DNA from: Aedes albopictus
Lineage: Eukaryota; Arthropoda; Insecta; Diptera; Culicidae
DNA: 64,000 nt
NCBI RefSeq assembly: GCF_035046485.1
Contig: NW_026917421.1
Coordinates: forward strand, 36,001-100,000
Reading direction: 5' to 3'
Below, piece after piece: positions 35,022 through 44,539 of this stretch (positions are counted from its first letter, which is position 1; every line of letters begins with the position of its first letter). The notes beneath the pieces were generated by a model, which was not told where the DNA came from, ran no database searches, and saw only the letters and a list, made by a program, of their open reading frames with translations. The position numbers were made by a program, and so were the translations under genes.

Positions 35022-35673
35022 GAACGTACGGGAGGGCTGCCGGCTGGTTCACATTCGGAGCTGCTTCTCTCTTGACGGCCACTTCCAGTAGCATCGGGAG
35101 CTTCACAAAAAGTTGGCTGTACGAGAACTCGAACGAAATGAATTTCATCTCTTCTTCACATCGCACTTCATCGGGAACACTGAGCTCGTACTGCTGATTC
35201 TGGAAACCGCAGTAATCAGCGTATGCTGTCTCCAACAGTTTCTGCTGCAGCAGGAGAAAATGTTTGTTTTCCGCATTCTCTGCATCCGCCGCAAGAGTAC
35301 TTTGTACGCGTAGCAGCCTCATTTTCGCCGATTCTTTCTTCATCGTTACTGATGAAGAAAGAATCGGCGAAAATGAGGCTGCTACGCGTACAAAGTACTC
35401 TTGCGGCGGATGCAGAGAATGCGGAAAACAAACATTTTCTCCTGCTGCAGCAGAAACTGTTGGAGACAGCATACGCTGATTACTGCGGTTTCCAGAATCA
35501 GCAGTACGAGCTCAGTGTTCCCGATGAAGTGCGATGTGAAGAAGAGATGAAATTCATTTCGTTCGAGTTCTCGTACAGCCAACTTTTTGTGAAGCTCCCG
35601 ATGCTACTGGAAGTGGCCGTCAAGAGAGAAGCAGCTCCGAATGTGAACCAGCCGGCAGCCCTCCCGTACGTTC
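35022..35673. repeat. perfect 323-bp inverted duplication with 6-nt spacer
   Basis: Arm 35022-35344 is repeated as its exact reverse complement at 35351-35673 around the spacer GTTACT. Both arms carry the same piece of BEL gag, once in each orientation. The arms look fully identical, so the event is very recent or an assembly artefact. Confidence 0.9.
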
Positions 35674-35855
35674 ACTACTTCACTCATTCTTCTTTCTGTT
35701 TTTGTTGGTTCAATTGATCACTTATCGAAGCACTCTCCTCGCTAGGAGGTTCATCAGTAACACTTTCACTACTTCACTCATTCTTCTTCGTTCTTCTTTC
35801 TGTTTTTGCTGGTTTAATTGATCACTTATCGAAGCACTCTCCTCGCTAGGAGGCG
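35672..35855. repeat. tandem duplication of about 85-95 bp
   Basis: A block running from CACTACTTCACTCATTCTTC through ATCACTTATCGAAGCACTCT to CGCTAGGAGG occurs twice in direct orientation, with an 11-bp indel and few changes. It abuts the end of the inverted duplication. Confidence 0.75.
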
Positions 35856-36148
35856 TCAGTGTGACGTCAAGTTCGTCGCCGTCCTCCGGCACACTCTTCT
35901 TGCTCTTGCCTTTCGGAGGCATTTTCGTCTTCGTTTACACACACTAATGTTTTCAATCACGAACTAGTCTGCTTTTGCCGTCGCACCGCCGGACAATGAG
36001 CAAGCCGCAAGCCGTTTCAAAATGGCGTCAATCGAATTCGGTGCAGCCACCGTCAAATTCACGAATTCGCGCACTCCACGCTGGGAACGGCGATCGATTT
36101 CACTTTTCCGCGAATGTCCACCACATCCGGCTCGACACGGACCAAAAA

Positions 36149-36906
36149 TGTAGCGGAATCAAAGTGAACTGTATTCGAAATTCTCGGCTCAATTGGAGGA
36201 CAATAAAACGCGACTATCCGTTTGAGCTTCTCTACTAATAACTAATTTTATTTCTGTTTGAGTGTGTGTGTGACATTTTAATGTTTGATATGCACTGAAA
36301 GAAATAGGTATACGAATTGCGGAACAGAGTGGATGGTACAGAATGGTGAAATAAGGTGCCGGCCAGAGTGGACGCGTCACGCGGCGCGATGCGGAAATTT
36401 GCACGCAGAGGAATAACAATCAATAATAAGGAGCTGTCAAATCGTATGGGAAAACCGCGTCGCGTCGCGTGACGCGTCCACTCTGGCCGTACCCTAAGGA
36501 TCAAACTCCGGTCGTCCGTATAGCAGTCTTCTTCAACCTGATCACCGGCAACGCTAGTAACAATGTCCACCATAATCGCTCTTCCTGCGCCAGAAGACCG
36601 CTGTAATGGTTTACCGTCATCCGTTTAGAGGGGAAGATGTTGAGAACCACTGGAATGGATAGCCTCTCATGCTCTCGCCGTTCTGCGTGCTCGCCGATAG
36701 CATTTCGTGATGCTTTCGGTAGATGCACAATCGCAGATATGATTTAGATTAGAAGTAATGTAGCCTCCATATAGTAACGTGTCGTCTTTGTATTGTACAT
36801 TTTATTAGTGTAAATAAAGTTATGTTTTAATCTGTTATTTCGCTACACCTGGGAGTTTAAATAGACTACTGTGTCACACGGCCACCCCGAACTCCAGGTC
36901 GTAACA
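36149..36906 (-). repeat. 5' LTR of the BEL/Pao element, carrying a MITE
   Basis: On the minus strand it begins TGTTACGACCTGGAG at 36906 and ends GATTCCGCTACA at 36149. TTTTTGGTCCGTGTCGAGCC follows, a leader typical of Pao elements. Without the 140-bp MITE and its TAA it would be about 615 bp. The 3' LTR is missing because the element is 3'-truncated. Confidence 0.65.
36355..36494. mobile_element. 140-bp PIF/Harbinger-like MITE, TAA TSD
   Basis: TIRs GGTGCCGGCCAGAGTGG and (inverted) GGGTACGGCCAGAGTGG, both continuing ACGCGTCACGCG. They are flanked by TAA at 36352-36354 and 36495-36497. The 3-bp TWA target is characteristic of the PIF/Harbinger superfamily. It inserted into the BEL LTR. Confidence 0.8.
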
Positions 36907-37123
36907 CCATACAAAATGTATGCTTGTTGAACGCTCCCTCTGGCTTAATCGATTTTGCTCGAATTTTGAACGTTGCTTCTGTGAGTTCAAAACAACCAAT
37001 TCAGGAGGTAAGGCTCGACATTCTTCAAAATTTATTTTTTCATATAAGTGTGGACCACCCTAGTGTTCAAGTATGCGCTTGGCGTTGGAGTATATCAACG
37101 ATAATCAACGCTTTAGCCATTAA

Positions 37124-37343
37124 CCCTCTCTTTCCCATGGTAGCACAGGTGATCCACTACTTTGCACTGTTCATTTAACTCTAAAACAAAAACGAGCAGA
37201 GAATTTTTGACCAAATCTGGCATAATAGTTCATTAAACATATACAAACATCTGACGAAAAAATGGGAATGATCTAACTTATCCTGTATTTGTATGAACAG
37301 TGCAAAGTAGTGGATTACCTGTGCTACCATGGGAAAGAGAGGG
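37124..37343. mobile_element. 220-bp piggyBac-like MITE, TTAA TSD
   Basis: Near-perfect TIRs of about 55 bp start CCCTCTCTTTCCCATGG. TTAA lies at both borders (37120-37123 and 37344-37347). CCC-starting TIRs and a TTAA target match piggyBac. A half copy lies at 3843-4015. It sits just downstream of the docking-protein stop codon. Confidence 0.85.
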
Positions 37344-37471
37344 TTAAGATAGATTGGAGAATACAAAATATTCAATGAAAGTAATTGAACCTATTGGACT
37401 TTCGGCATAAATTAGCGTGATAAAAATAATATAAAATAATCGTCATTATTAAAAAGAAAAGGCCCCGATGT

Positions 37472-39145
37472 CTAAACTCGTTTCGGTTTGCTTACCGTGG
37501 CATAATCCAGTCGATGAATTTTGTCCGGTTCATCATTTTTGAACGGATTGGTTGACGAGGAACAAACACTAGACGACGAGTTCTGGCTCTGCAAACTAGG
37601 CTGACGGATCATTCCGTAACCAAGGTGGCTATCGTCGGCCTTCCTACACCCCGACATATCCGGAGGCGCCAATGACATTTGATTTGCATTGCTGTCGAAC
37701 CCTTCCACGATCAATGTGCTGCTACTGCTATAGTTTCGGGGCATGGTTGAAGTTGCCGACGGCTCACCAATAATTTCGTAGTCGTCAGAAGAATTGGGGG
37801 TTTGATGCAGTGGCGGCTTGTTGTTGTTGTTAGTAATTGGCACAATAGTTGTATACCCGGAACTCACTTTATGCGTTGTGCGGAAAAAGTCTAAAGTGTC
37901 GTAACTTTCATCGATTGAGGTGGGCATTAAAATGTCTGCGCCACTGGTACTATCGTGATGATACTTTGATTTCAGTTCTCGTGATGTTTTAGATCTCTCA
38001 TTGATGAACCCTGTGAGTTCGTCGTCTTCCGAAGTAGGCATGTGCTCAGTATGATTTACATCGTCTATTCCAAGTTTTTTCCAGGCGTCGGTAATGTCTT
38101 CTACACATTCATAATCACGGTTACCTTTACAAGGTAATGGCACAGAATTATTCACGGTATCTGATATCCCGTTTGCATCATCAACGCCGTTGTGACTTTT
38201 GATAAATACTGATGATATATTTGAAATGACTGAATGACTTCGTTGTTCCGTGGATACTTTAACAGACATTTGATGGCTTGCTACTGATGGTAGGGCTTTA
38301 CGAGGGGGCTTGTTTGGGATACAACTTTTATTGAGTCCCGAGGAATTCATTATCTCGGGTGAAGTGAGAACTGCACGAAACGGATTATGGCTGTCTACAC
38401 CGACAAATGAGCTCTGTGGTGTGGGTGGTAAAGGGCTTCTTGACCCGGGTTCTAACGAAGAGAATGCTAAGCTCAGATTGTTATCAATGCTGCTATTGAA
38501 ACTATCATTATTTATGTTCTTCTTCATTGATTTCATCTTTGTCGACATGCATCGAAAAATTTCCTGTGGATTAGCATTGTCGAGTTTGAATGTGCCTTCT
38601 CCGGTATCACATTTTCGCCCAGCTTCGAAGGTAAATTTTCCATCACGGTATCCATATTTCCGAATATACCTGTAAGGCCACATGGCAATAACGATCGATT
38701 CATCTTCGTAGCATTTCAATTGAATTTCCGTTCCCGACAGCATGAGCGTATACATTTTCGGTCCCAGTCCACACTTCATAGATGCTTCCGTAGGAATTAA
38801 TGTCACCGTGAAGATACCTTCACTATACGATGAGCAATACAGATCGTTATCTTCTTCGATAACGGCGTTGCACGATAGAACACTGTTCGGAGACTGCTTC
38901 TCTTTGAATGCAACCAATTGTAACGCGACCTTCCACTGCTTTGCCATGGCATCGTTAATGGAATGTAGCTGAATTTGTCCGGTCTTGGTGACAATGTTGA
39001 TAATATTTGCGGTCGGTTGCTCCAGCACAATTTTTACGCAGTTTTCGAGGGTTACGATTCTTGTATTTTTATCGTTTTCGCCATCGCTAATTTCCAGTCG
39101 CTCAATACCGTTACGGCTAGCTTTGAAAAGCTGGCAGTATTTTGG
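37472..39145 (-). CDS. Dok: DOK-family docking protein (PH + PTB/IRS adaptor), last exon
   Basis: Membrane-linked adaptor phosphorylated by tyrosine kinases. This single exon encodes 557 residues after a good acceptor (TTTTGTTTGCAG, exon from 39145) and ends in TAG at 37472-37474. Residues 1-80 are the C-terminal two thirds of a PH domain (GIERLEISDGEN, RIVTLENCVKIVLE, W in KQWKVALQL). About 103-205 is an IRS-type PTB domain (GIFTVTLIPTEASMKCGLGP, YTLMLSGTEIQLK, WPYRYIRKYGYRDGKFTFEA, GEGTFKL). The tail has proline motifs (SPLPPTPQSS, PPRKALP) and several candidate phosphotyrosines (YECV, YDTL, YTTI, YEII, YGMI, YATV). The start codon and first PH strand must lie in an exon at higher coordinates, which I could not find. 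The reading frame is clean. Assignment to Dok rests on domain order and motifs; IRS/FRS proteins are less likely. Confidence 0.87.
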   Translation of the reverse strand, partial: PKYCQLFKASRNGIERLEISDGENDKNTRIVTLENCVKIVLEQPTANIINIVTKTGQIQLHSINDAMAKQWKVALQLVAFKEKQSPNSVLSCNAVIEEDNDLYCSSYSEGIFTVTLIPTEASMKCGLGPKMYTLMLSGTEIQLKCYEDESIVIAMWPYRYIRKYGYRDGKFTFEAGRKCDTGEGTFKLDNANPQEIFRCMSTKMKSMKKNINNDSFNSSIDNNLSLAFSSLEPGSRSPLPPTPQSSFVGVDSHNPFRAVLTSPEIMNSSGLNKSCIPNKPPRKALPSVASHQMSVKVSTEQRSHSVISNISSVFIKSHNGVDDANGISDTVNNSVPLPCKGNRDYECVEDITDAWKKLGIDDVNHTEHMPTSEDDELTGFINERSKTSRELKSKYHHDSTSGADILMPTSIDESYDTLDFFRTTHKVSSGYTTIVPITNNNNKPPLHQTPNSSDDYEIIGEPSATSTMPRNYSSSSTLIVEGFDSNANQMSLAPPDMSGCRKADDSHLGYGMIRQPSLQSQNSSSSVCSSSTNPFKNDEPDKIHRLDYATVSKPKRV

Positions 39146-39620
39146 CTGCAAACAAAATAAAAAATTGAATTATTTATTTATTCAACCCTATGGGAATTTT
39201 ATTGTTTGTAATAACTATCAAAATAGTCAAAAGCGGAAACATAAATGTGGAAAACGAAAACGACAATGTAACATTTGTTGTTCATCCCAGTATCCATTAG
39301 TACATACTGTTGGACCTGTTCCGTCGAACAACCCATAAACAGAGGAATTTCCGCGTGATAAGAATCTATAATAAACGACCGCAAAAGTAGTTCAACTTTA
39401 CTCGACACGTGAGTCTGTTTTTATTGAGCATTGCAAGGATTTCGCGACGATCGTGCAAATGTTCAATCTATGAAAGAACAATGTTCACACATCCAACAAC
39501 AAAGATAACAGCGCGTAAACAAACCGATTAGTTTAAACACCACCCCAAAATGCGCACCCGCTGCTAATTTACTGTAGCGGCGACTGCAACCAATGTATGC
39601 TGAAACCGGTGTGAACATTT

Positions 39621-39876
39621 CTAGATTGAGTTTAAATAAGGGCGAATGTAACATGAGAGAGTTCTCTTCATCGACTCTCTCTTCTTCAAATTAAAGTGAC
39701 AAGTTGCAAGTATTGTTGAACTTTTTGGTCATAAATCGCTAGGTTGCGATGCAATCTAGCGTCTAAGTGTAAAAAGTTCGATTGAATTTGCATCTTGTCA
39801 CTTTAATTTGCAGAAGAGAGAGTCGATGAAGAGAACTCTCTCATGTTACATTCGCCCTTATTTAAACTCAATCTAG
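39621..39876. mobile_element. 256-bp near-perfect palindromic MITE, copy A
   Basis: It starts CTAGATTGAGTTTAAATAAG and ends with the complement, flanked by the 4-bp TSD ATTT. The arms pair almost throughout, down to the centre CGCTAGGTTGC-GAT-GCAATCTAGCG. The GAGAGAGTCGATGAAGAGA block appears in both arms. Other copies: 46278-46534 (complete), 12320-12803 (broken) and 63500-63570 (end only). Confidence 0.85.
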
Positions 39877-39902
39877 ATTTTGTGGTAAGACAATTTTGTT
39901 TG

Positions 39903-40068
39903 GGGAACGTCCATAAATTACGTCACGCTTTTAGGGGGGAGGGGGGGTTTAGTTAAGTGTGACAACCCATACAAAAATTTCAGAGGTCTCATACAAAAAG
40001 TGTGACATAGGGGGGAGGGGGGGTTGAAAATTGGCAATTTTTGCGTGACGTAATTTATGGACGCTCCC
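39903..40068. mobile_element. 166-bp MITE with G-rich core, TTG flanks
   Basis: TIRs GGGAACGTCCATAAATTACG and (inverted) GGGAGCGTCCATAAATTACG, flanked by TTG on both sides. Two GGGGGGAGGGGGGG runs lie inside. Same family as 30775-30931, with a different 3-bp flank. Confidence 0.8.
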
Positions 40069-40082
40069 TTGCCTGTGCGTCG

Positions 40083-40310
40083 TATTATGCGCAAGATCGT
40101 CAAGTCGTTGCAAAAATGCCGGACAACAACCCTGCAAAGCTGGTGTTTGCAACTGATCCGGTTGGCACAAGAAGGCATGGAGCGTAGAGAGCACGATGGG
40201 CGGACCAGGTGGAGCGTGACTTGGCGAGCATTGGGCGCGACCGAGGATGGAGAGCGGCAGCCACAGACCGAGTATTGTGGCGTACTATTGTTGATTATGT
40301 CTTGTCTTAA
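40083..40310 (+). pseudogene. 3' end of an RTE/JAM-like LINE
   Basis: The frame reads KMPDNNPAKLVFATDPVGTR, then ARWADQVERDLASIGRDRGW and RAAATDRVLWRTIVDYVLS to TAA at 40308-40310. This is the usual C-terminal tail of a mosquito RTE-type reverse transcriptase. One in-frame TAG interrupts it near 40176. The tail AAATAAATGTAAATGTAATG closes the element at about 40343. It is truncated at the 5' side by the MITE at 39903-40068. Confidence 0.75.
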
Positions 40311-40687
40311 TGATGTTGAACAAATAAATGTAAATGTAATGTGAATCTGTTTTTATTGAAAGCAGAAACAATTTAGTTATTGTCAATCCGGTTGGAATCA
40401 AGACAGACATTCAATTAAAAATTGCCATTTTCTTGGTCCACATAAGTGTCGCAACTGTTTCGTTTCTAGTGCGCTGTGTTGTTGACAACAACGAGAAGGA
40501 TGCGCACTACTTTTGACATGATGCTGGGTCGCGTCGTGACTTCATTGTGCGACGTCCGGTTTGGTGGCGGCCCGACAATAATTTTTAGAAAAATTTTCAC
40601 TCTGCGGTTGCCGCCGAGGGGGGCGACACATCCAGCTTATCTCATTTCTATAAAAAATCTGATACATCTTATACACTGTGCATTTAC

Positions 40688-41221
40688 CAGGGGCCTACAT
40701 CGTCGAAACCAAAACATGACGCTGAAAACGAGCGCCCATCAGCATCGGACGGACGCCGACGACGGGAACATTCACAACAACATCCAAGCGCTTCGCTTCA
40801 TCCGTTCTTTTTGTCGCTTTCTTCGACGCAACGACGGGCGGCGGCTCATTTTCACACCGACTGGGCTTCAATTGAAATTTTCAAATTATCTAAATTGTTT
40901 GTTTGCTCAATTTTTTTATGGGTAATAGACTATTTCAGTAAAATATGCATAGCATACATCAACATTACACAGATTTGCCGGTTGTTACACTCATTAATTG
41001 AGTTACAACAGAGAAATTCATTTGATGTCGAACGAGCGTGCGTGAGCTTGTGAGTGCGAAACAAAGCGGCGTCTGCGACGGCGCAGCACCGTCGGTTCAT
41101 CGGTGACGATGACAGTCGGACTGGGCGAAGACGACGGCGCCTTGCTTCCATTGACGATTGAAAACATTGTTTACAAACTTCACCTGAAAATTTCAATTGA
41201 AATTGAAAATGTAGGGCCCTG
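40688..41221. mobile_element. 534-bp hAT-type non-autonomous element, uninterrupted copy
   Basis: Ends CAGGGGCCTACAT and (inverted) CAGGGCCCTACAT. The perfect 8-bp TSD GCATTTAC lies at 40680-40687 and 41222-41229. It is the intact counterpart, in reverse orientation, of the split copy at 25557-27198. Open frames across it are shared by both copies but contain stops at different points and no domain. Confidence 0.88.
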
Positions 41222-41768
41222 GCATTTACATCTTGCTATCTGCTTCCATCCAAAATCGATCTCAAAATCTTTTTTTTTTCAAACTACTCAGTGAAAGAGA
41301 AGGAGTGAATTTCATGCAGTGACCTATACCATCTGGAACAGGAACTGTCGCATCCGGAACAGCAACAACCGGAGCCGGAGCAACCCAGGGGCCGCGTCGG
41401 AGCTCGTATGGTTTGGTTAGTCGTCGGGTCAGCAAGGAGCACATCCTGTCACAATCAGAAGAGGAGCGAGCGGAACAACCCAGTGGACGTGTAGGAGCTC
41501 GTATGGCTCGGCTCGAGATTACTACGACGGAACACAATCACAGGTCCCGCTAGGGTGCTACCTATGCTGCTGGAGCTATGGATGAAATGAAACCTGCAAC
41601 CGAAATTAAGGATCTACACTGGATTAGGTGAAATCATATAATTGATTGCCATCGGAAGCCGGATTCCGTTAATTACTTTCTTTTTTTCGGGATTGTTTTA
41701 TACAAAACTCTACGGAGCCAATGGTCATGTAAAACAAATGTTATTACAAAATAATCATTTCAATGGAA

Positions 41769-42945
41769 TTAATAACGAGTCCTACGGGCGACTTTTACTG
41801 TCGGTCCTGAACTAGAACCGGAACGAGAAGCCGCATACTGGGTACGTCGTTGAAAAGCCTCTGGGTTCCTCATAGCATCTTGGATTGCTCTTGCGACCTC
41901 CTCCAATGTTTCAATACCTTCTTTCCGCCTTTTTTCCTTTTCAGAATCAGCTGCTGTCCCATGAACGACCAACTCCTCTTCCTCCGCTTGAAGTTCTTCC
42001 GTGTTCTCCTCTTCTTCGTCTTCTTCCTCCAATACTTCGATAACTTGACCATCCGATAATGCTGGAAAGTCCCGCTCTACTAAAATTGTTTCCTTTTCCG
42101 ACACGATATCCGCGTAAGAACTAGGTGTAGCATTCGCTTCCTTATTGTGCCGAGTTTTTCGCTTTGGACAAGATTCTTTCCGATGTCCGACTTCATGACA
42201 TTGAAAACAGGTATCCTTCAATCCGTCATAGAAAATCTTTGCTTTTTTATTAGCAACATCGATTGTTGATGGGATGTTTCTTTCCACCTCCATGTGCACT
42301 ACTCGAACCCCTTTGTACATGTGGTCGAGGCCACACTCCGGTGGGAATTTCTCCCGGGTGATGCGTTCAACCCTTCCAAATTTTCCAAGTGCCAACGACA
42401 AATCGTTATCGGGCAATTCCGGTGGCAATTCGAACACCCTCACGTATCGCATAATTACACCCGCGATCGACATTCGGACGTCTACCGACCTACCGCTTTC
42501 ATAAATGAACCGACATGTTTTTCCTTAGAGCCGATGCACACGGGCGGCGCGTCCACGCAGCGTGCACGCAAGTGCGTCCTGAGTTACACACAATCAAATG
42601 GGAGGATGCACACGAGAACGCAACGCTACCGCACCGCAACCGCGCCGCACCGTGTGCGGCACGCAATGTCAACGCATGCCCCACAGGAACGCTGCGGCAA
42701 CGCAGCGTGAATTCACGCAGCGTCAATTAACGCTCGTGTGCATCGGCTCTTAAAGCGTCCTGCATAGCCTCCTGCGATGTAAACTTTATGAACAGCGATC
42801 GTTCTTCTGCCGTTCTATATGTTGTTTCCACCATCATCAGATCTGTGTCCAGCCGTTTTAAAAATTTCGCAATTTCAATCCATGCCGGGCGAGGACTACC
42901 GGCTGGGAAACGAAACTGCACAGTGTTCACTATCATTTCGCTCAT
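41769..42945 (-). pseudogene. non-LTR retrotransposon ORF1 (gag-like, CCHC), split by a MITE
   Basis: Minus strand. It begins MSEMIVNTVQFRFPAG at 42945 and runs to EAMQDAL, where a 222-bp MITE (42528-42749) interrupts. After a frameshift near 42515 it resumes as FIYESGRSVDVRMSIAGVIM. It continues through RVFELPPELPDNDLSLALGK and a single CCHC knuckle (CFQCHEVGHRKESC) to an acidic and basic tail, with a stop at 41769. LINE ORF1 proteins of this kind bind element RNA. ORF2 is not present downstream. A domesticated gene is unlikely given the break. Confidence 0.75.
42528..42749. mobile_element. 222-bp PIF/Harbinger-like MITE, TTA TSD
   Basis: TIR GAGCCGATGCACACG on both ends, flanked by TTA (42525-42527 and 42750-42752). 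The interior is GC-rich and repeats ACGCAGCGT. Open frames in it are a by-product of GC content. Confidence 0.82.
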
Positions 42946-43153
42946 GACGGATGGTTGCTGTTTTTTGGTACAGAAAGCAACACCGAGAAACGTATGTATA
43001 TAATGTGAACGACCGGGTACAAAGCGCGCTCGAAAACTGGGTTCTATACAGCCCAAGCTGTTGACAATGGAACACGCGAAGAACACATTTGCCTACGTCT
43101 GCACCGGACGGCGGTAGCGAAAAAACTGCCTATATTTTTTTTTCTCAGGGGTA

Positions 43154-44539
43154 CCGTGACCGGCCCTAATTCTGCGCAGTCCCTAATTCGGCGCACTATC
43201 GCGAATATACCACAAAATCACGGACGCTAGTTCAATATTAGCTTCAAATATATTTTTTGAATATTGTTTCAATAGTAATGGAAAAAGTTTGTGAAGAATT
43301 TTTTTTCAAATCAACGACCATTATTTTGTAAAAAAATAAAATGATGTTGCAAGTACTAGAAATTGCCTGAAATCTGTGTCCGTTAGCGAAGCCACTAAAA
43401 AGTTGCCTCATGAGCTGAAGCATTTTGCGACATAAATAATGAAGAGAATGTCTGCTTTTCCATGCGCATCCTGTACTGCTGTCTTCGAGGAATCAGAATC
43501 GACAAAAAACAAAAGAGTTTTCTTCTTCCTTTCTTAATCTTCTTGTTCTTCTTAGGTGAGCAGAATTAGGAACCGGTATTAAATAGTGGTCCTAATTCTG
43601 CGCAGACATTTCAACACTAAGTTTTAAACATATAATTAATAAACAAACATCATATAAATGCCACCATAGTTAAAACTAGGATATTCTATGTTTCTAGCAA
43701 TCTGGTGAATGTAATTACGTCTCAACAAGTTATTTTTTAAACTTTGAAGGCTAATTTACGATTCTTGCATTTTTGATCTGATAGTTCGACCGGACTAACC
43801 ACTTGTTTTGAACATTTGCTATCAACCTCGGGGGAAATTTTATGTATTCATGCAAGCATTTGTCAAATGCGATATATGATGTGAGTTTACATGGAATTTT
43901 CTTAAACAATGGAAACCCTGGAGTTAGACAAGAAAGAAGTCTCAGTTTGCAAACAAAGATTGTGCCACCTTGTCATGGCGAAAAAGTTTATAATGCCTTT
44001 AGAAATGAAAGTAAAGTTTACTAATATGTGCATATGCGGATAACTAAAAAACTTTACATAGTAGTGTTCGATAATGCTAATGCTACAAAATCCTTTTGTG
44101 TATTATGATTGAAATTCCCTTTGCTTAGTAATAAAAGTGGGTAGTATCAATGCAAGCAAAGTTCCAATATGATCGTAATGTCGTATAAAAGTTGAAAATG
44201 AAGAATTCAACTGAATTTGATCTATGAATTATGTTTTCATTACAATATGTTATATTTTTAGAGTTTTTCCCATGTGCGCAGAATTAGGAACAATAGTGCG
44301 CAGAATAAGGAACATTTCAGAAAAGGGTGCGCAGAATTAGGAACAAAGACACACTTTAGAATTTTCATGATTTTACATAAAAATATAGTGTTTTGTATAA
44401 GAATTATATTTTTCCCTTATTTACAAAGCTAATAACTATGTGCGGTCAAAAATTCAGCCAAATCGGTTTAATTTGGAATTTATTACAGCTGATTGAAATT
44501 GGAAAAGTCTTAGGTGCGCAGAATATGGGCCCTCCACGG
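43154..44539. mobile_element. 1.39-kb TIR element with GCGCAGAATTAGGAAC repeats
   Basis: The left end CCGTGACCGGCCCTAATTC and the inverted right end CCGTGGAGGGCCCATATTC are bordered by TA. The motif GCGCAGAATTAGGAAC or its complement recurs near 43165, 43185, 43560, 43595, 44275, 44330 and 44515. Non-coding. The end sequence resembles the element at 4722-7599. Confidence 0.6.

Larger units (their letters stand above)
34200..35922 (-). pseudogene. BEL/Pao Gag (DUF1759-type) with zinc knuckles, decayed
   Basis: Minus strand, starting MPPKGKSKKSVPEDGDELD at 35922. A DUF1759-like region (FDGNYENWFAFMNMFTN; SPAIKLYHLRSSLVGAAAG; DYEAAWDTLRERYEDK) leads to NLPTMGKNSAVGLRKIID. Three Cys/His clusters end it (CSHCKSDHELWKC, CFNCLERGHVTSRC, CKVCSNRHHTYLH). 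In-frame stops occur near 34921 and 34785. The N-terminal part is disrupted by a perfect inverted duplication (35022-35673) and a short tandem duplication (about 35672-35855). It is not functional. Confidence 0.85.

Noticed and set aside
35223..35717. A plus-strand gag gene
   Set aside because: It is the inverted copy of the minus-strand BEL gag arm, not an independent gene.
42499..42730. GC-rich open frames on both strands
   Set aside because: They fall in the Harbinger-like MITE and result from its GC content.
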